Translations under genes and position numbers: made by a program
Assembly: GCF_002252675.1 (NCBI RefSeq)
Contig: NZ_NQKY01000023.1
Coordinates: 1-48,101, forward strand
From: Synechococcus sp. BO 8801
Lineage (GTDB): Bacteria; Cyanobacteriota; Cyanobacteriia; PCC-6307; Cyanobiaceae
Direction of reading: 5' to 3'
DNA length: 48,101 nucleotides
Part shown: positions 35,397-44,769 of the stretch, in pieces
How positions within the stretch are numbered: position 1 is the stretch's first letter
Layout: each line of letters begins with the position of its first letter
Notes under the pieces: generated by a model
The model's input: the letters and a program-made list of their open reading frames with translations, nothing else
Database searches by the model: none
What the model was told of the DNA's origin: nothing

Positions 35397-36086
35397 CTAC
35401 TGGTACACCATGCCGTTGTACTTCAACCAACCCGAGACGTGCTGGCCATCCGGGTCATGGTGTGTCCAGTGGATGACGCCGCCCTCAGCATTCCATTCAT
35501 ATTGACCATAGAACGCAACTCGGTCGCCACTCCTCAATGCTTCGATACGGGGAGCAATGTCAATGTTATGGGCGATAAGCAGGGTCTGACCAGATGCAAG
35601 TCGGAGGATAAAGCGCTGATGGCGGCTGCCGTCATCGTCGTCGGGCAAAACTCTATCGACCACACCTTCGCCACCCACCTGAACGCCGCTTTGTTGGGCT
35701 TGGTACGCGTTAGCGATTACCTTGTCGGCCGCAGAAGAGTAACTCGTAAGCGACAGGATGGGGCCGATCGGAATGATCCGATAATTGATCGATGCCAGCC
35801 CTAGCAGGATGAGCACAACAGCCGTGATAGGAAGAGCCGCAGAGAAACTCTCCCTCTTTACTGGCTGTCGTTGTGCGTGGTTCTGATACCGCACCTCCTT
35901 TGCACGTAACCGCCCCTGCTCGTCATGACCGACCACGTAGGTGAGAAGATCATTGAGACTGGGACGCCGATTTCTTTGCTGGAACTGGCTGATGTGGACG
36001 AAGATACGTGGACCTCTGGATAACGGCGTGATAAACCCATAGCCCTTGGCGTCATTCCACTGTGTAAGCCGGCCCTGTTGATCCAT
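35397..36086 (-). CDS. cold-shock domain / DUF3465 membrane-linked protein (cassette gene)
   Basis: The 229-residue protein has three parts. Residues 1-70 are a cold-shock nucleic-acid-binding fold (GRLTQWNDAKGYGFITPL, RIFVHISQF). Residues about 84-105 are one membrane helix (ALPITAVVLILLGLASI). The rest is DUF3465 (GVVDRVLPDDDDGSRHQRFI, LLIAHNIDIAPRI, GVIHWTHHDPDG, WLKYNGMVYQ), an OB-like fold of unknown role. It would hold a nucleic-acid-binding domain on the inner membrane face and DUF3465 outside. Its ATG is 13 bases after the core of an attC-like site. Confidence 0.9.
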   Translation of the reverse strand: MDQQGRLTQWNDAKGYGFITPLSRGPRIFVHISQFQQRNRRPSLNDLLTYVVGHDEQGRLRAKEVRYQNHAQRQPVKRESFSAALPITAVVLILLGLASINYRIIPIGPILSLTSYSSAADKVIANAYQAQQSGVQVGGEGVVDRVLPDDDDGSRHQRFILRLASGQTLLIAHNIDIAPRIEALRSGDRVAFYGQYEWNAEGGVIHWTHHDPDGQHVSGWLKYNGMVYQ

Positions 36087-36099
36087 CAGATTTCTGTAC

Positions 36100-36188
36100 G
36101 CCTAACGCTTGCCATCACCTGGCCGCCGAGAGCAAGCAAGTTGAAAAAGAGCATCAGGGGGCGGCTCAGGTGTATGGCATTGTTAGCC
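36100..36188 (-). repeat. attC-like site A (89 nt)
   Basis: GCCTAAC (36100-36106) and GTTAGCC (36182-36188) bound two arms, TGCCATCACCTGGCCGCC and its near complement. The second arm carries two extra unpaired bases 6 nt apart, the bulge pattern of attC folds. It starts 15 bases after the hicA stop. Confidence 0.8.
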
Positions 36189-36203
36189 GATTTCCAGCCT
36201 GCA

Positions 36204-36416
36204 TCACAGATCACCTGGTTCGAGACCAGTGTGCTTAGCGATTCGAGCCAACATCCTAGGGCCAATCTCTTCGCCATCATGGAACGCAAAGACATAGTCC
36301 GGATAGTCTGCATGTTCAAGCGTCTTGTGCGATCCTGTCTGACGCTTAACTCTCCACCCAATGGTCTGCAAGGCTGCCAATACTTTCTTGGCTTTGGCTG
36401 ACGGCCAACTACTCAT
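36204..36416 (-). CDS. hicA: HicA-family toxin (mRNA interferase)
   Basis: The 70-residue product has the double-stranded-RNA-binding-like HicA fold: KAKKVLAALQTIGWRVKRQ, then TGSHKTLEH with the catalytic His30, and FHDGEEIGPRMLARIAKHTG. HicA cuts mRNA when free and is held inactive by HicB. Its ATG overlaps the hicB stop by 4 bases (ATGA). The antitoxin gene comes first in this pair, which happens but is less common. Low GC and flanking attC-like sites mark it as a cassette. Confidence 0.93.
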   Translation of the reverse strand: MSSWPSAKAKKVLAALQTIGWRVKRQTGSHKTLEHADYPDYVFAFHDGEEIGPRMLARIAKHTGLEPGDL

Positions 36417-36622
36417 GCAGAGAGTGGAATTGAAAACTGGATGCTGACTGGCTCGGCTTCACCATTCTCAAGTTGATCAGCGATAACACGCAGGGCTAGG
36501 ACTTCAGCCTTTGACATTGCGTCAGCAGATGAACTTCCGTATGCAAGAACTCCAGGCAGCTCCGGCACCTCGGCGATCCAACGACCGTCTACTTCTTGTT
36601 CGCACTCCAAAGTGAAATTCAT
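36413..36622 (-). CDS. hicB: HicB-family antitoxin (short form)
   Basis: The 69-residue product has the HicB partial RNase-H-like fold: FTLECEQEVDGRWIAEVPEL, PGVLAYGSSSADAMSKAEVL, ALRVIADQLENGE. It stops there, so it lacks the C-terminal DNA-binding domain found in longer HicB proteins and may not repress its own promoter. The 91 bases between its ATG and the attC-like core (36714) probably hold a promoter, since cassettes with toxin pairs often bring their own. Confidence 0.93.
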   Translation of the reverse strand: MNFTLECEQEVDGRWIAEVPELPGVLAYGSSSADAMSKAEVLALRVIADQLENGEAEPVSIQFSIPLSA

Positions 36623-36713
36623 GCTTAGCTCCCTATTGATGCAACTGTAGCAACATCACATGCCAGGGCGTATCCTGTACCTCCGCTCAGCTAGGCGCCT
36701 TTTCCAGAGATTC

Positions 36714-36803
36714 GGCTAACGCTCGCCATCACCTGACCGCAAGGAGACAGTGGGGTTTGCAGGGCTCACTTGGAGGCGGCTCAGGTGAATGGCGGTGTTA
36801 GCT
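36714..36803 (-). repeat. attC-like site B (90 nt)
   Basis: GGCTAAC (36714-36720) and GTTAGCT (36797-36803) bound arms GCCATCACCTGACCGC and GCGGCTCAGGTGAATGGC, again with two bulged bases in the same places as site A. The DUF2442 stop codon lies inside the first seven bases (minus strand), as is usual where a cassette gene runs into its attC. Confidence 0.8.
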
Positions 36804-37058
36804 GACCAGTGCCTTTGCCTGGGGGGCTGGCGCACCACGAAGTAGGCCTTCCACACTTAAATCCTCATCGACAGCTGGCCAGTGAATTCCGTAGCCAGCC
36901 CCAGCAATCTCCCAGTTGTCACGCTCCTGAGATGTTGCATGCAGAAGCCTTGGGAACCAGGCCAATGGCACCGAGATAGAACGACCATCAGCCAGGTCGA
37001 CGATCAGCCTGTCTTCTGTCAACGCAACGTCAGTGACCTGCTCACCAGGGTTAGCCAT
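36798..37058 (-). CDS. DUF2442 protein (cassette gene)
   Basis: The 86-residue product reads VTDVALTEDRLIVDLADGRS, then SVPLAWFPRLLHATSQERDN and WEIAGAGYGIHWPAVDEDLS, a full DUF2442 domain. The family often sits next to DUF4160 in toxin-antitoxin-like pairs; its role is not established. The ATG at 37058 overlaps the end of the DUF4160 gene, so the two were once translated together. The stop is within the attC-like site. Confidence 0.92.
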   Translation of the reverse strand: MANPGEQVTDVALTEDRLIVDLADGRSISVPLAWFPRLLHATSQERDNWEIAGAGYGIHWPAVDEDLSVEGLLRGAPAPQAKALVS

Positions 37059-37285
37059 GAAACTCCTCCCATGCTTTCAGAAGGATAGCTCTGTTCAAGC
37101 TGACCAGCCGTTCAATTTCACGCAGATCTCTGGCGCTGAAACCAAGGCTCGAGGACAGTGCAACAGGAACAAGCCAGACCTTGCAAAGAAGCCTTATCTC
37201 TGTCGACATGAACATGGGGAGGCTCGTTTGGCTCGTGACTGTAGAAGTAGACCCTATAAGGACCGCTTCTGAGGATTGTCGGCAT
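37051..37285 (-). pseudogene. DUF4160 gene with a one-base frameshift
   Basis: From the ATG at 37285 the frame gives MPTILRSGPYRVYFYSHEPN, then EPPHVHVDRDKAS, the DUF4160 N-terminus. After about 43 codons it leaves the family and stops early. The next frame then gives KVWLVPVALSSSLGFSARDL, REIERLVSLNRAILLKAWEE and FHG before TAA at 37051. Removing one T near 37185-37190 (AAAGAA on + strand) restores a 77-residue protein. It is a true frameshift, a sequencing error, or a slip site. Confidence 0.85.
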
Positions 37286-37335
37286 CCGAAAGCGCCACCA
37301 TCACATCAACGATACCGACCTCGGCCTTCCTGTGC

Positions 37336-37422
37336 AGCTAACGCTCAAGATCAGCGGCGGGCAGGAGCTCAAGCAACTTATCAAGCATTTTTGGCTCCGT
37401 CCGCTGGATCTTGATGTTAGCC
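37336..37422 (-). repeat. attC-like site D (87 nt)
   Basis: AGCTAAC (37336-37342) and GTTAGCC (37416-37422) bound arms TCAAGATCAGCGGCG and its near complement. The sequence differs from sites A-C, but the fold, length and position of two bulged bases are the same, which argues for structure-based recognition. It starts 6 bases after the HNH stop. Confidence 0.75.
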
Positions 37423-37428
37423 GGTGGA

Positions 37429-38283
37429 TTAGGCATGGTGTACTTCACGATGGCAGTTGGGACATAGAGCTCCAGCATTATCGACGATGTCAGGTCCACC
37501 ATCGCTGAGTGGCTTCCAATGATGAACTTCAAGATATGGTGAGCCGTCAGAACGACGCGTAAATGGTGCATTGGCTTTGCATCGTTCGCAGTTGCCATTG
37601 GCACGCAGGAGGACAGCAGCAATGACATCCGCATTCCTGCGATAACCAATTGAGATGATCTGTACTCTCTCGGCATATCTCTGAGCTTTTTGCAACCGGC
37701 GTGCTCGCTCGCTATCTGGTAGGTTCAGCGAATCTGCAATCTGACTTGTGAGGCACGAATCAATATGGCTTCGAGTCTCTATAGGCAGAGAGAGAAGGTC
37801 GTCGAAACAATTAACTTCGCTCCATCCTCCCGGCCTCGTTCGCTTCTTTAGAGGCAATCCATCGCTTCTTTTAGTGAGAAGACCTGTAGAATAGACGGTT
37901 TCAAGCCTCTTAAGGTTTTGAATTATTATAATGTTTATGGCTTGTGCTGCGCCCTCTTGAGCGCCATCAAACAAGTCAAGCTCGTCTTGTTGCCATTCGA
38001 GTAGATGCTTCCTGATCTCGACACTTTGGTGGCCCAAGAGTTCCCGTTTGTCCTTCCAGCCGACTATCTCTGCTGTATAGCAGATGCTCGATAGGTTGGC
38101 AGTTGTTGACGCATAGAGCCGAATTGGGTTACTTGTTGATGGATCTTCTCGCCTCAGCAGCGCGATAACCTGTCCTTTATGAGGCTGGAGATACGAAAAG
38201 CCACCTCCACGAACTTCTTGTGCAGATAGTATCTCCAGCAGAACTGACTCATAAATCCCATTAATGAATAAAGCTGATGTCAT
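37429..38283 (-). CDS. HNH endonuclease (McrA-like) with an unknown N-terminal domain
   Basis: The 284-residue product starts at the ATG at 38283, 8 bases after a GTTAGCC core. The C-terminal 60 residues are an HNH nuclease: NCERCKANAPF, then SPYLEVHHWKPLSDGGPDI, DNAGALCPNCHREVHH, with two CxxC zinc knuckles. The first 200 residues, with a segment FSYLQPHKGQVIALLRREDP and a central helical part, match nothing I know and could bind modified DNA or a partner. Restriction of foreign or methylated DNA is a fair guess, so it may be a defence gene. Confidence 0.88.
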   Translation of the reverse strand: MTSALFINGIYESVLLEILSAQEVRGGGFSYLQPHKGQVIALLRREDPSTSNPIRLYASTTANLSSICYTAEIVGWKDKRELLGHQSVEIRKHLLEWQQDELDLFDGAQEGAAQAINIIIIQNLKRLETVYSTGLLTKRSDGLPLKKRTRPGGWSEVNCFDDLLSLPIETRSHIDSCLTSQIADSLNLPDSERARRLQKAQRYAERVQIISIGYRRNADVIAAVLLRANGNCERCKANAPFTRRSDGSPYLEVHHWKPLSDGGPDIVDNAGALCPNCHREVHHA

Positions 38284-38291
38284 GTGATTCC

Positions 38292-38298
38292 GGCTAAC
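38292..38298 (-). repeat. integron core site at the outer end of the cassette array
   Basis: GGCTAAC on the + strand (GTTAGCC on the minus strand) sits 8 bases before the HNH start, as a cassette junction would. A full attC or attI partner upstream was not found; the next 250 bases lead into the sufS end. Confidence 0.5.
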
Positions 38299-38345
38299 GC
38301 CAATTAGACGGTTTCCGATAACCACCCAATTCCGGCCCCACCCTT

Positions 38346-38444
38346 CCGTGAACCACGCCGAGGCTTCGAACCGACTTCCGCCAAAACCATTGCAGTGCAG
38401 GACTTACCTGCCTCGGGCCCACCAACGCTAACCGTGGTTCACGG
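38346..38444. repeat. 99-nt inverted-repeat element beside the cassette array
   Basis: Arms CCGTGAACCACG (38346-38357) and CGTGGTTCACGG (38433-38444) are exact complements, with inner arms CCGAGGC (38358-38364) and GCCTCGG (38410-38416). A 16-base insert breaks the right side. The whole region 38299-38552 has no gene. It could be a decayed attC-type site, an attI remnant or a small mobile inverted repeat. Confidence 0.6.
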
Positions 38445-38552
38445 GTCCAATATCCACATGTTCCGGCCGATACAGATCCCATTCCAGAGCCTTGGCCGAT
38501 TCTCAACCAAGAACCACGGCAAAGCCAAGCGACCTTCCTTGCTTGCCCCCCT

Positions 38553-39860
38553 TCAGCTGTGCTCCCTCAGGAAGCCAATCGTTCCCTCAAGCTCCTCAGC
38601 GAAGCGGTCGATCTCTTCGGGAGTGGTGGTGAAGCCCAGGCTGGCGCGGGCGGAACTGGACAGGCCGTAGTGGCGGTGCAGGGGCTGGGTGCAGTGGTGG
38701 CCGCTGCGGATGCAGATGCCGGCGGAATCCAGCAGGGCGGCGATGTCGTTGGCGTGCAGCCCGTCCACGCTGAACGCCGCCAACGCGGCCCGGTCGGGTT
38801 GTTGGTCCGGCGTGGGCCCCAGGATCCGCACCCCGTCGATGGCCTGCAGCCGGTCGAACAGGCGCCGGGTGAGCTGCTGCTCCCAGGCGTGGATGCGCTC
38901 CATGCCCAGGTTCTGCAGGTAATCCAGGGCGGCGCCCATGCCGATCGCCTCACCGATGGCCGGGGTGCCGGCTTCGAACTTGTGGGGCAGATCGGCCCAG
39001 GTGCTGTGGTCCAGGTACACGTCGTGGATCATCTCGCCGCCGCCCAGGAACGGCGGCATCGCCTCCAGCAGCGCTTCGCGGGCCCAGAGGAAGCCCATGC
39101 CCGTCGGCCCGCACAGCTTGTGGGACGAACCCACCAGGAAATCGGCCCCCAGGGCCGCCACGTCCACCGGCTTGTGGGGCAGGCTCTGGCAGGCATCCAC
39201 CAGCAGCAGGGCGCCGGCCCCGTGGGCTAGGGCGGCCACCGCCTCGATCGGGTTGAGGCAGCCCAGGGTGTTGCTCACGTGCACCAGGCTCACCAGCTTG
39301 GTGCGCTCGCTGATCTTGGCCTTGAGGTCCTCCAGATCCAGCTCGCCGCTCTCGGTGACGCCCGCATGGCGCAGCACGCAACCCGTGCGGGCCGCCAGCA
39401 GCTGCCAGGGCACCAGGTTGCTGTGGTGCTCCATCACCGACAGCAGCACCTCATCGCCCTCCCGCAGGTTGGCGTCACCCCAGGTGCGGGCCACCAGGTT
39501 GATCGCCTCGCTGGCGTTGCGGGTGAACACGATCTCCCGGGCGCTGGCGGCACCGATGAAGCTGGCCACCTTGCCCCGGGCCGCCTCGAAATGGTCGGTG
39601 GCGCGGGCGCTCAGCTGGTGGGCGCCCCGGTGCACATTGGCGTTGTCGAGGCTGTAGTACTGCTGCAGCGCCTCCAGCACCTGGCGCGGCTTCTGGCTGG
39701 TGGCGGCGTAATCCAGGTAGATCAGCGGCTGCCCCAGGCAGGCCGTCTGGGCCAGCAGGGGGAAATCGGGGCGCGTCTGCACCGCCAGGTCGGCCACCAC
39801 CGGCGTACCCGCCAGCGGCGCCGCCGCGACCATCGGCGAGTTGGTGGAGGTCGGTGTCAT
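38553..39860 (-). CDS. sufS: SufS cysteine desulfurase
   Basis: The 435-residue PLP enzyme takes sulfur from cysteine for Fe-S cluster assembly. The PLP lysine is Lys248 in SSHKLCGPTG, and the catalytic Cys390 lies in IRSGHHCTQPLH, the SufS-type short loop. YLDYAATSQKP and the repeated Ala/Gly N-terminus are also seen. The ATG at 39860 overlaps the sufD stop (ATGA). It is the last gene of the suf run; downstream lies the low-GC cassette array. Confidence 0.97.
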   Translation of the reverse strand: MTPTSTNSPMVAAAPLAGTPVVADLAVQTRPDFPLLAQTACLGQPLIYLDYAATSQKPRQVLEALQQYYSLDNANVHRGAHQLSARATDHFEAARGKVASFIGAASAREIVFTRNASEAINLVARTWGDANLREGDEVLLSVMEHHSNLVPWQLLAARTGCVLRHAGVTESGELDLEDLKAKISERTKLVSLVHVSNTLGCLNPIEAVAALAHGAGALLLVDACQSLPHKPVDVAALGADFLVGSSHKLCGPTGMGFLWAREALLEAMPPFLGGGEMIHDVYLDHSTWADLPHKFEAGTPAIGEAIGMGAALDYLQNLGMERIHAWEQQLTRRLFDRLQAIDGVRILGPTPDQQPDRAALAAFSVDGLHANDIAALLDSAGICIRSGHHCTQPLHRHYGLSSSARASLGFTTTPEEIDRFAEELEGTIGFLREHS

Positions 39861-41137
39861 CGTCCCTGCTCCCCCAGCAAGCTGGCCAGAGGCTGCCACG
39901 GCCGGGCGGCCTCCGGGAGTTCCTGCAGCACCTCCTCGCAGAAGCCGCGCAACAGCAGCCGGGCCGCCTGGTCGGCGGCGATGCCGCGGCTCTGCAGGTA
40001 GAAGAGTTCGTCCTGCTCCAGCCGGCTCACGGTGGCGCCGTGGGCGCAGCGCACGTCGTCGGCGACGATCTCCAGCTCGGGCTTGGTATCGATCCGGGCC
40101 CGGTCGGAGAGCAGCAGGTTGCGGCTCAGCTGGGCCGCATCGGTGCGCTGGGCTGCACGGGGCACCTGCACGGCCCCGTTGAACACGCTGCGGCCCTGGC
40201 CGTCGGCCACCGCCTTGTGCAGCTGCTCCAGCCGCCCGTCCGGACCTTCGAACACCATCTGGCTGTGGGTGTCGCTGATCTGGCGGCCATCCGCCAGCTG
40301 CAGCGCCTTGAGGGCGCTGTGGGCCGCCCCCTCGCGCTGCACCAGACGCGGCTCCAGCCGTCCCAGGGCCCAGCCGCCGTGGGCGCTCACGCCGCTGTAG
40401 CGGCTGCCCGTGGCCTGCTCCACCGCGACGGTGGCCAGCAGGCAGCCCGTTTCGGCGCCGGGCGCCAGCAGGCCGTGGCGCAGCTCGGCGCCCTCACCCA
40501 GCCGGGCCTCCAGCACGAAGCTGGTGAGGTTGGCGCCGCCGCTGCGGTGCACCTGCAGCACCTCCAGAGAAGCCTCGGGTTCCAGCACCAGCAGCAGCCG
40601 CAGGGGCAGGATCCCCTCGCCATCGCCGGCGTCACTCACCAGCTCAAGAGTGGTGGCAACCGGGCCACGCACCCGCAGGGCCAGCACGTTGCGGGCCGTG
40701 GCGCCGTTGAGCAGCACCGGCCACAGCTCGGCGCTGCCGGTGGCGGCGAGCACCTGACCCAGGGTCGCGTTCAGTTCGTCGCCGCCGATGGGCTCCAGGC
40801 CCGCCGGCAGAGAGATCCCGGCCAGGGGATCGCTGTGACCATCCAGGTTCAGCCGCAGGCTGCCGGCACCCACCTCGGGCTGCGCCGCCGGGACGGGACT
40901 CAGCAGGGTGGGGCTCAGGGCGGTGAGGGGCGCCAGGTCGGTGAAGCGCCAGGCCTCCACGCGGCGCGAGGGCAGCGGGGTCTGCGCCAGGGCCTGGGCC
41001 GCCCGCGAGCGGCTGGGCGCCAGGGCATCGGCGCCAGCGGAAGCTACGCCGGTGGCGTTCGCCAGCAGGGCGGCGATCCAGCTGCCCGGGGCGGCGCCGG
41101 CGGCGGCGGTGGGGGTGGAGAGCGAAGCGGCCACCAT
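39857..41137 (-). CDS. sufD: SufD Fe-S cluster assembly scaffold protein
   Basis: The 426-residue product has the SufB/SufD beta-helix core: [80 protein letters not shown]. It pairs with SufB and SufC in the SufBC2D scaffold. The ATG at 41137 lies 1 base after the sufC stop. The N-terminal 60 residues are variable, as is usual. Confidence 0.96.
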   Translation of the reverse strand: MVAASLSTPTAAAGAAPGSWIAALLANATGVASAGADALAPSRSRAAQALAQTPLPSRRVEAWRFTDLAPLTALSPTLLSPVPAAQPEVGAGSLRLNLDGHSDPLAGISLPAGLEPIGGDELNATLGQVLAATGSAELWPVLLNGATARNVLALRVRGPVATTLELVSDAGDGEGILPLRLLLVLEPEASLEVLQVHRSGGANLTSFVLEARLGEGAELRHGLLAPGAETGCLLATVAVEQATGSRYSGVSAHGGWALGRLEPRLVQREGAAHSALKALQLADGRQISDTHSQMVFEGPDGRLEQLHKAVADGQGRSVFNGAVQVPRAAQRTDAAQLSRNLLLSDRARIDTKPELEIVADDVRCAHGATVSRLEQDELFYLQSRGIAADQAARLLLRGFCEEVLQELPEAARPWQPLASLLGEQGR

Positions 41138-41138
41138 C

Positions 41139-41942
<804 letters not shown>

Positions 41943-42015
41943 GGCGGGGGAGAAAAGGGCAGGAAAGGGACGGGGGAAGAAGCGTTGGGGCGGCCAGGGT
42001 GGCCGTGGGCCGGGA

Positions 42016-43458
<1,443 letters not shown>

Positions 43459-43475
43459 GGGGATAAGGGGCCGGT

Positions 43476-43841
43476 TCAGCCGGCGGTGAGGGACTGGACG
43501 TCTTCGAGACTGATGGTCTGCTGCTCGCCCCGGAAGGGGTTGTCTTCGGTGAGGAAAAGCATGCAGTGGCACTCCTTGCGCTCCCGCATCGGCACGCAGG
43601 GGCAGTTCCAGAACGCCTGGGCCACCTCGGCCTCCTTGTCTTCGTAGTGGCGGCAGGGGCAGAGGGCGCCACCCAGCTCGTCCTTGTGCCGGGCCAGACC
43701 CTCGAGCACCACGGCGGTGACCCCCGGATCGCTGCAGAAGTAGGTGCCGGTGCGCTGGGCGTAGGTTTCCGCGAAACGGCGGATCACCTCCAGGCTTTCG
43801 GCACCGGCTGCAGGGGTCGTCGTGGTGGAGGCGTCGGTCAT
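43476..43841 (-). CDS. ftrC: ferredoxin-thioredoxin reductase catalytic chain
   Basis: The 121-residue product from the ATG at 43841 has the six key cysteines in [25 protein letters not shown] (Cys61, 63, 80, 82, 91, 93), the same spacing as in the known Synechocystis enzyme, for one 4Fe-4S cluster and the active disulfide. It passes electrons from ferredoxin to thioredoxin in the light. It is the first gene of the suf run, behind the palindrome at 43879, and so likely under SufR control. Confidence 0.96.
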   Translation of the reverse strand: MTDASTTTTPAAGAESLEVIRRFAETYAQRTGTYFCSDPGVTAVVLEGLARHKDELGGALCPCRHYEDKEAEVAQAFWNCPCVPMRERKECHCMLFLTEDNPFRGEQQTISLEDVQSLTAG

Positions 43842-43878
43842 GGGCAGAGCGTCGGGTTGCGCGCACCGGTGGATCGAA

Positions 43879-43902
43879 TAACGAAACACTTTGGTTTCGT
43901 TA
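43879..43902. promoter_or_regulatory. candidate SufR operator
   Basis: TAACGAAAC, a 6-base spacer and the exact complement GTTTCGTTA form a 24-bp palindrome in the 193-base gap between ftrC and sufR. It is 37 bases before the ftrC ATG and 132 before the sufR ATG. Known SufR sites in other cyanobacteria have half-sites also 6 bases apart, so the layout fits. Confidence 0.7.
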
Positions 43903-44034
43903 CTGCGGGAGCCTAAGGCACAGGCGTGGTCCGTTGACGGCGTGGAAAGGTCATTGTGACGCCCCGGCGGCCACCACGGGCCAGCCCCCATTCCCCCGAT
44001 GTGCGTGGCATGGTGTTTTGGTCACACCCCCGTC

Positions 44035-44766
44035 ATGAGCGCCCCCGCCCAGTCCCGCGGCCTTCCGGCCGCTCCCGCCGAGGGAAGCCATCCCACCCGG
44101 GAGGCAGCCCTCTCGATGCTGCTGCGGGAAGGTGAGGCGACGGCCGGCCAGCTGGCGGCCGCCCTCGGGGTGTCGGTCCAGGTGATGCGCCGCCACCTCC
44201 GCAGCCTCGAGGACGACGGCCTGGTCGAGGCCAGCGCCCCCCACGAAGGGCCCGGCCGCCCCAGCAACGTCTGGCACCTCACCGCCCAGGGCCAGGGCCA
44301 CTTCCCCGACGGCAGCGAGACCTTCGCCCTCGGCCTGCTCCACACCCTCACCGAAAGCCTGCCGGCGGACACCCTGGAGCTGGTGCTGCGCCAGCAGGCC
44401 GAGGAGAAGGCCGCCGAGTACCGCCGCCAGATCGGCAGCGGCCCCCTGGGCCGGCGGATCGAGCGCCTGGTGGAGCTGCGCCGCAAGGAGGGCTACGTGG
44501 CCGAATGCCGCCCCGATGACGACACCGCCGCCGATAACGCCGATGGTCCCGCCTGGGTGATCAGCGAATTCCACTGCTCGGTGATGCGCATCGCCGAGCA
44601 GTACCCGGTGGTCTGCGACCAGGAGCTGCGCCTGATCCGCCACACCTTCCCCGACTGCGACGTAGAGCGCGTCCACTGGCGGCTGGAGGGGGGCCACAGC
44701 TGCGGCTTCCGCATCGCCCCCGTCACCGCAAGCCCCGTGGCCGTCGGCCCCACCCCGGCCCCCTGA
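44035..44766 (+). CDS. sufR: SufR iron-sulfur-sensing transcriptional repressor of the suf genes
   Basis: The 243-residue product from the ATG at 44035 has an N-terminal winged helix (TAGQLAAALGVSVQVMRRHL). The C-terminal half has cysteines spaced exactly C-x12-C-x13-C-x14-C (first in FHCSVM, last in GHSCGF), the SufR cluster-binding pattern. With its cluster it represses suf; cluster loss lifts repression in iron shortage or oxidative stress. It is divergent from ftrC-sufBCDS. Confidence 0.97.
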   Translation: MSAPAQSRGLPAAPAEGSHPTREAALSMLLREGEATAGQLAAALGVSVQVMRRHLRSLEDDGLVEASAPHEGPGRPSNVWHLTAQGQGHFPDGSETFALGLLHTLTESLPADTLELVLRQQAEEKAAEYRRQIGSGPLGRRIERLVELRRKEGYVAECRPDDDTAADNADGPAWVISEFHCSVMRIAEQYPVVCDQELRLIRHTFPDCDVERVHWRLEGGHSCGFRIAPVTASPVAVGPTPAP

Positions 44767-44769
44767 GCC

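Larger units (their letters stand above)
35285..38298 (-). mobile_element. integron-type gene-cassette array without an integrase (CALIN-like)
   Basis: Four attC-like palindromes plus one free core (38292-38298) separate minus-strand genes: HNH endonuclease; DUF4160-DUF2442; hicB-hicA; cold-shock/DUF3465; then redoxin. Each gene or pair lies just 3' of one site and ends a few bases before the next, as in integron cassettes. GC is clearly lower than in the suf genes and DUF1254 genes on each side. No tyrosine-recombinase gene (intI) is in the window. The direction of reading is from the suf side towards redoxin. Confidence 0.8.

Noticed and set aside
38395..38670. Plus-strand small frame at the sufS end
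   Set aside because: It runs through the inverted repeat and over sufS in antisense, with no protein character.
43459..43866. Longer sufB with an extra N-terminal part
   Set aside because: The extra part is an out-of-frame reading of ftrC; the family start MASSATV at 43458 is clear.
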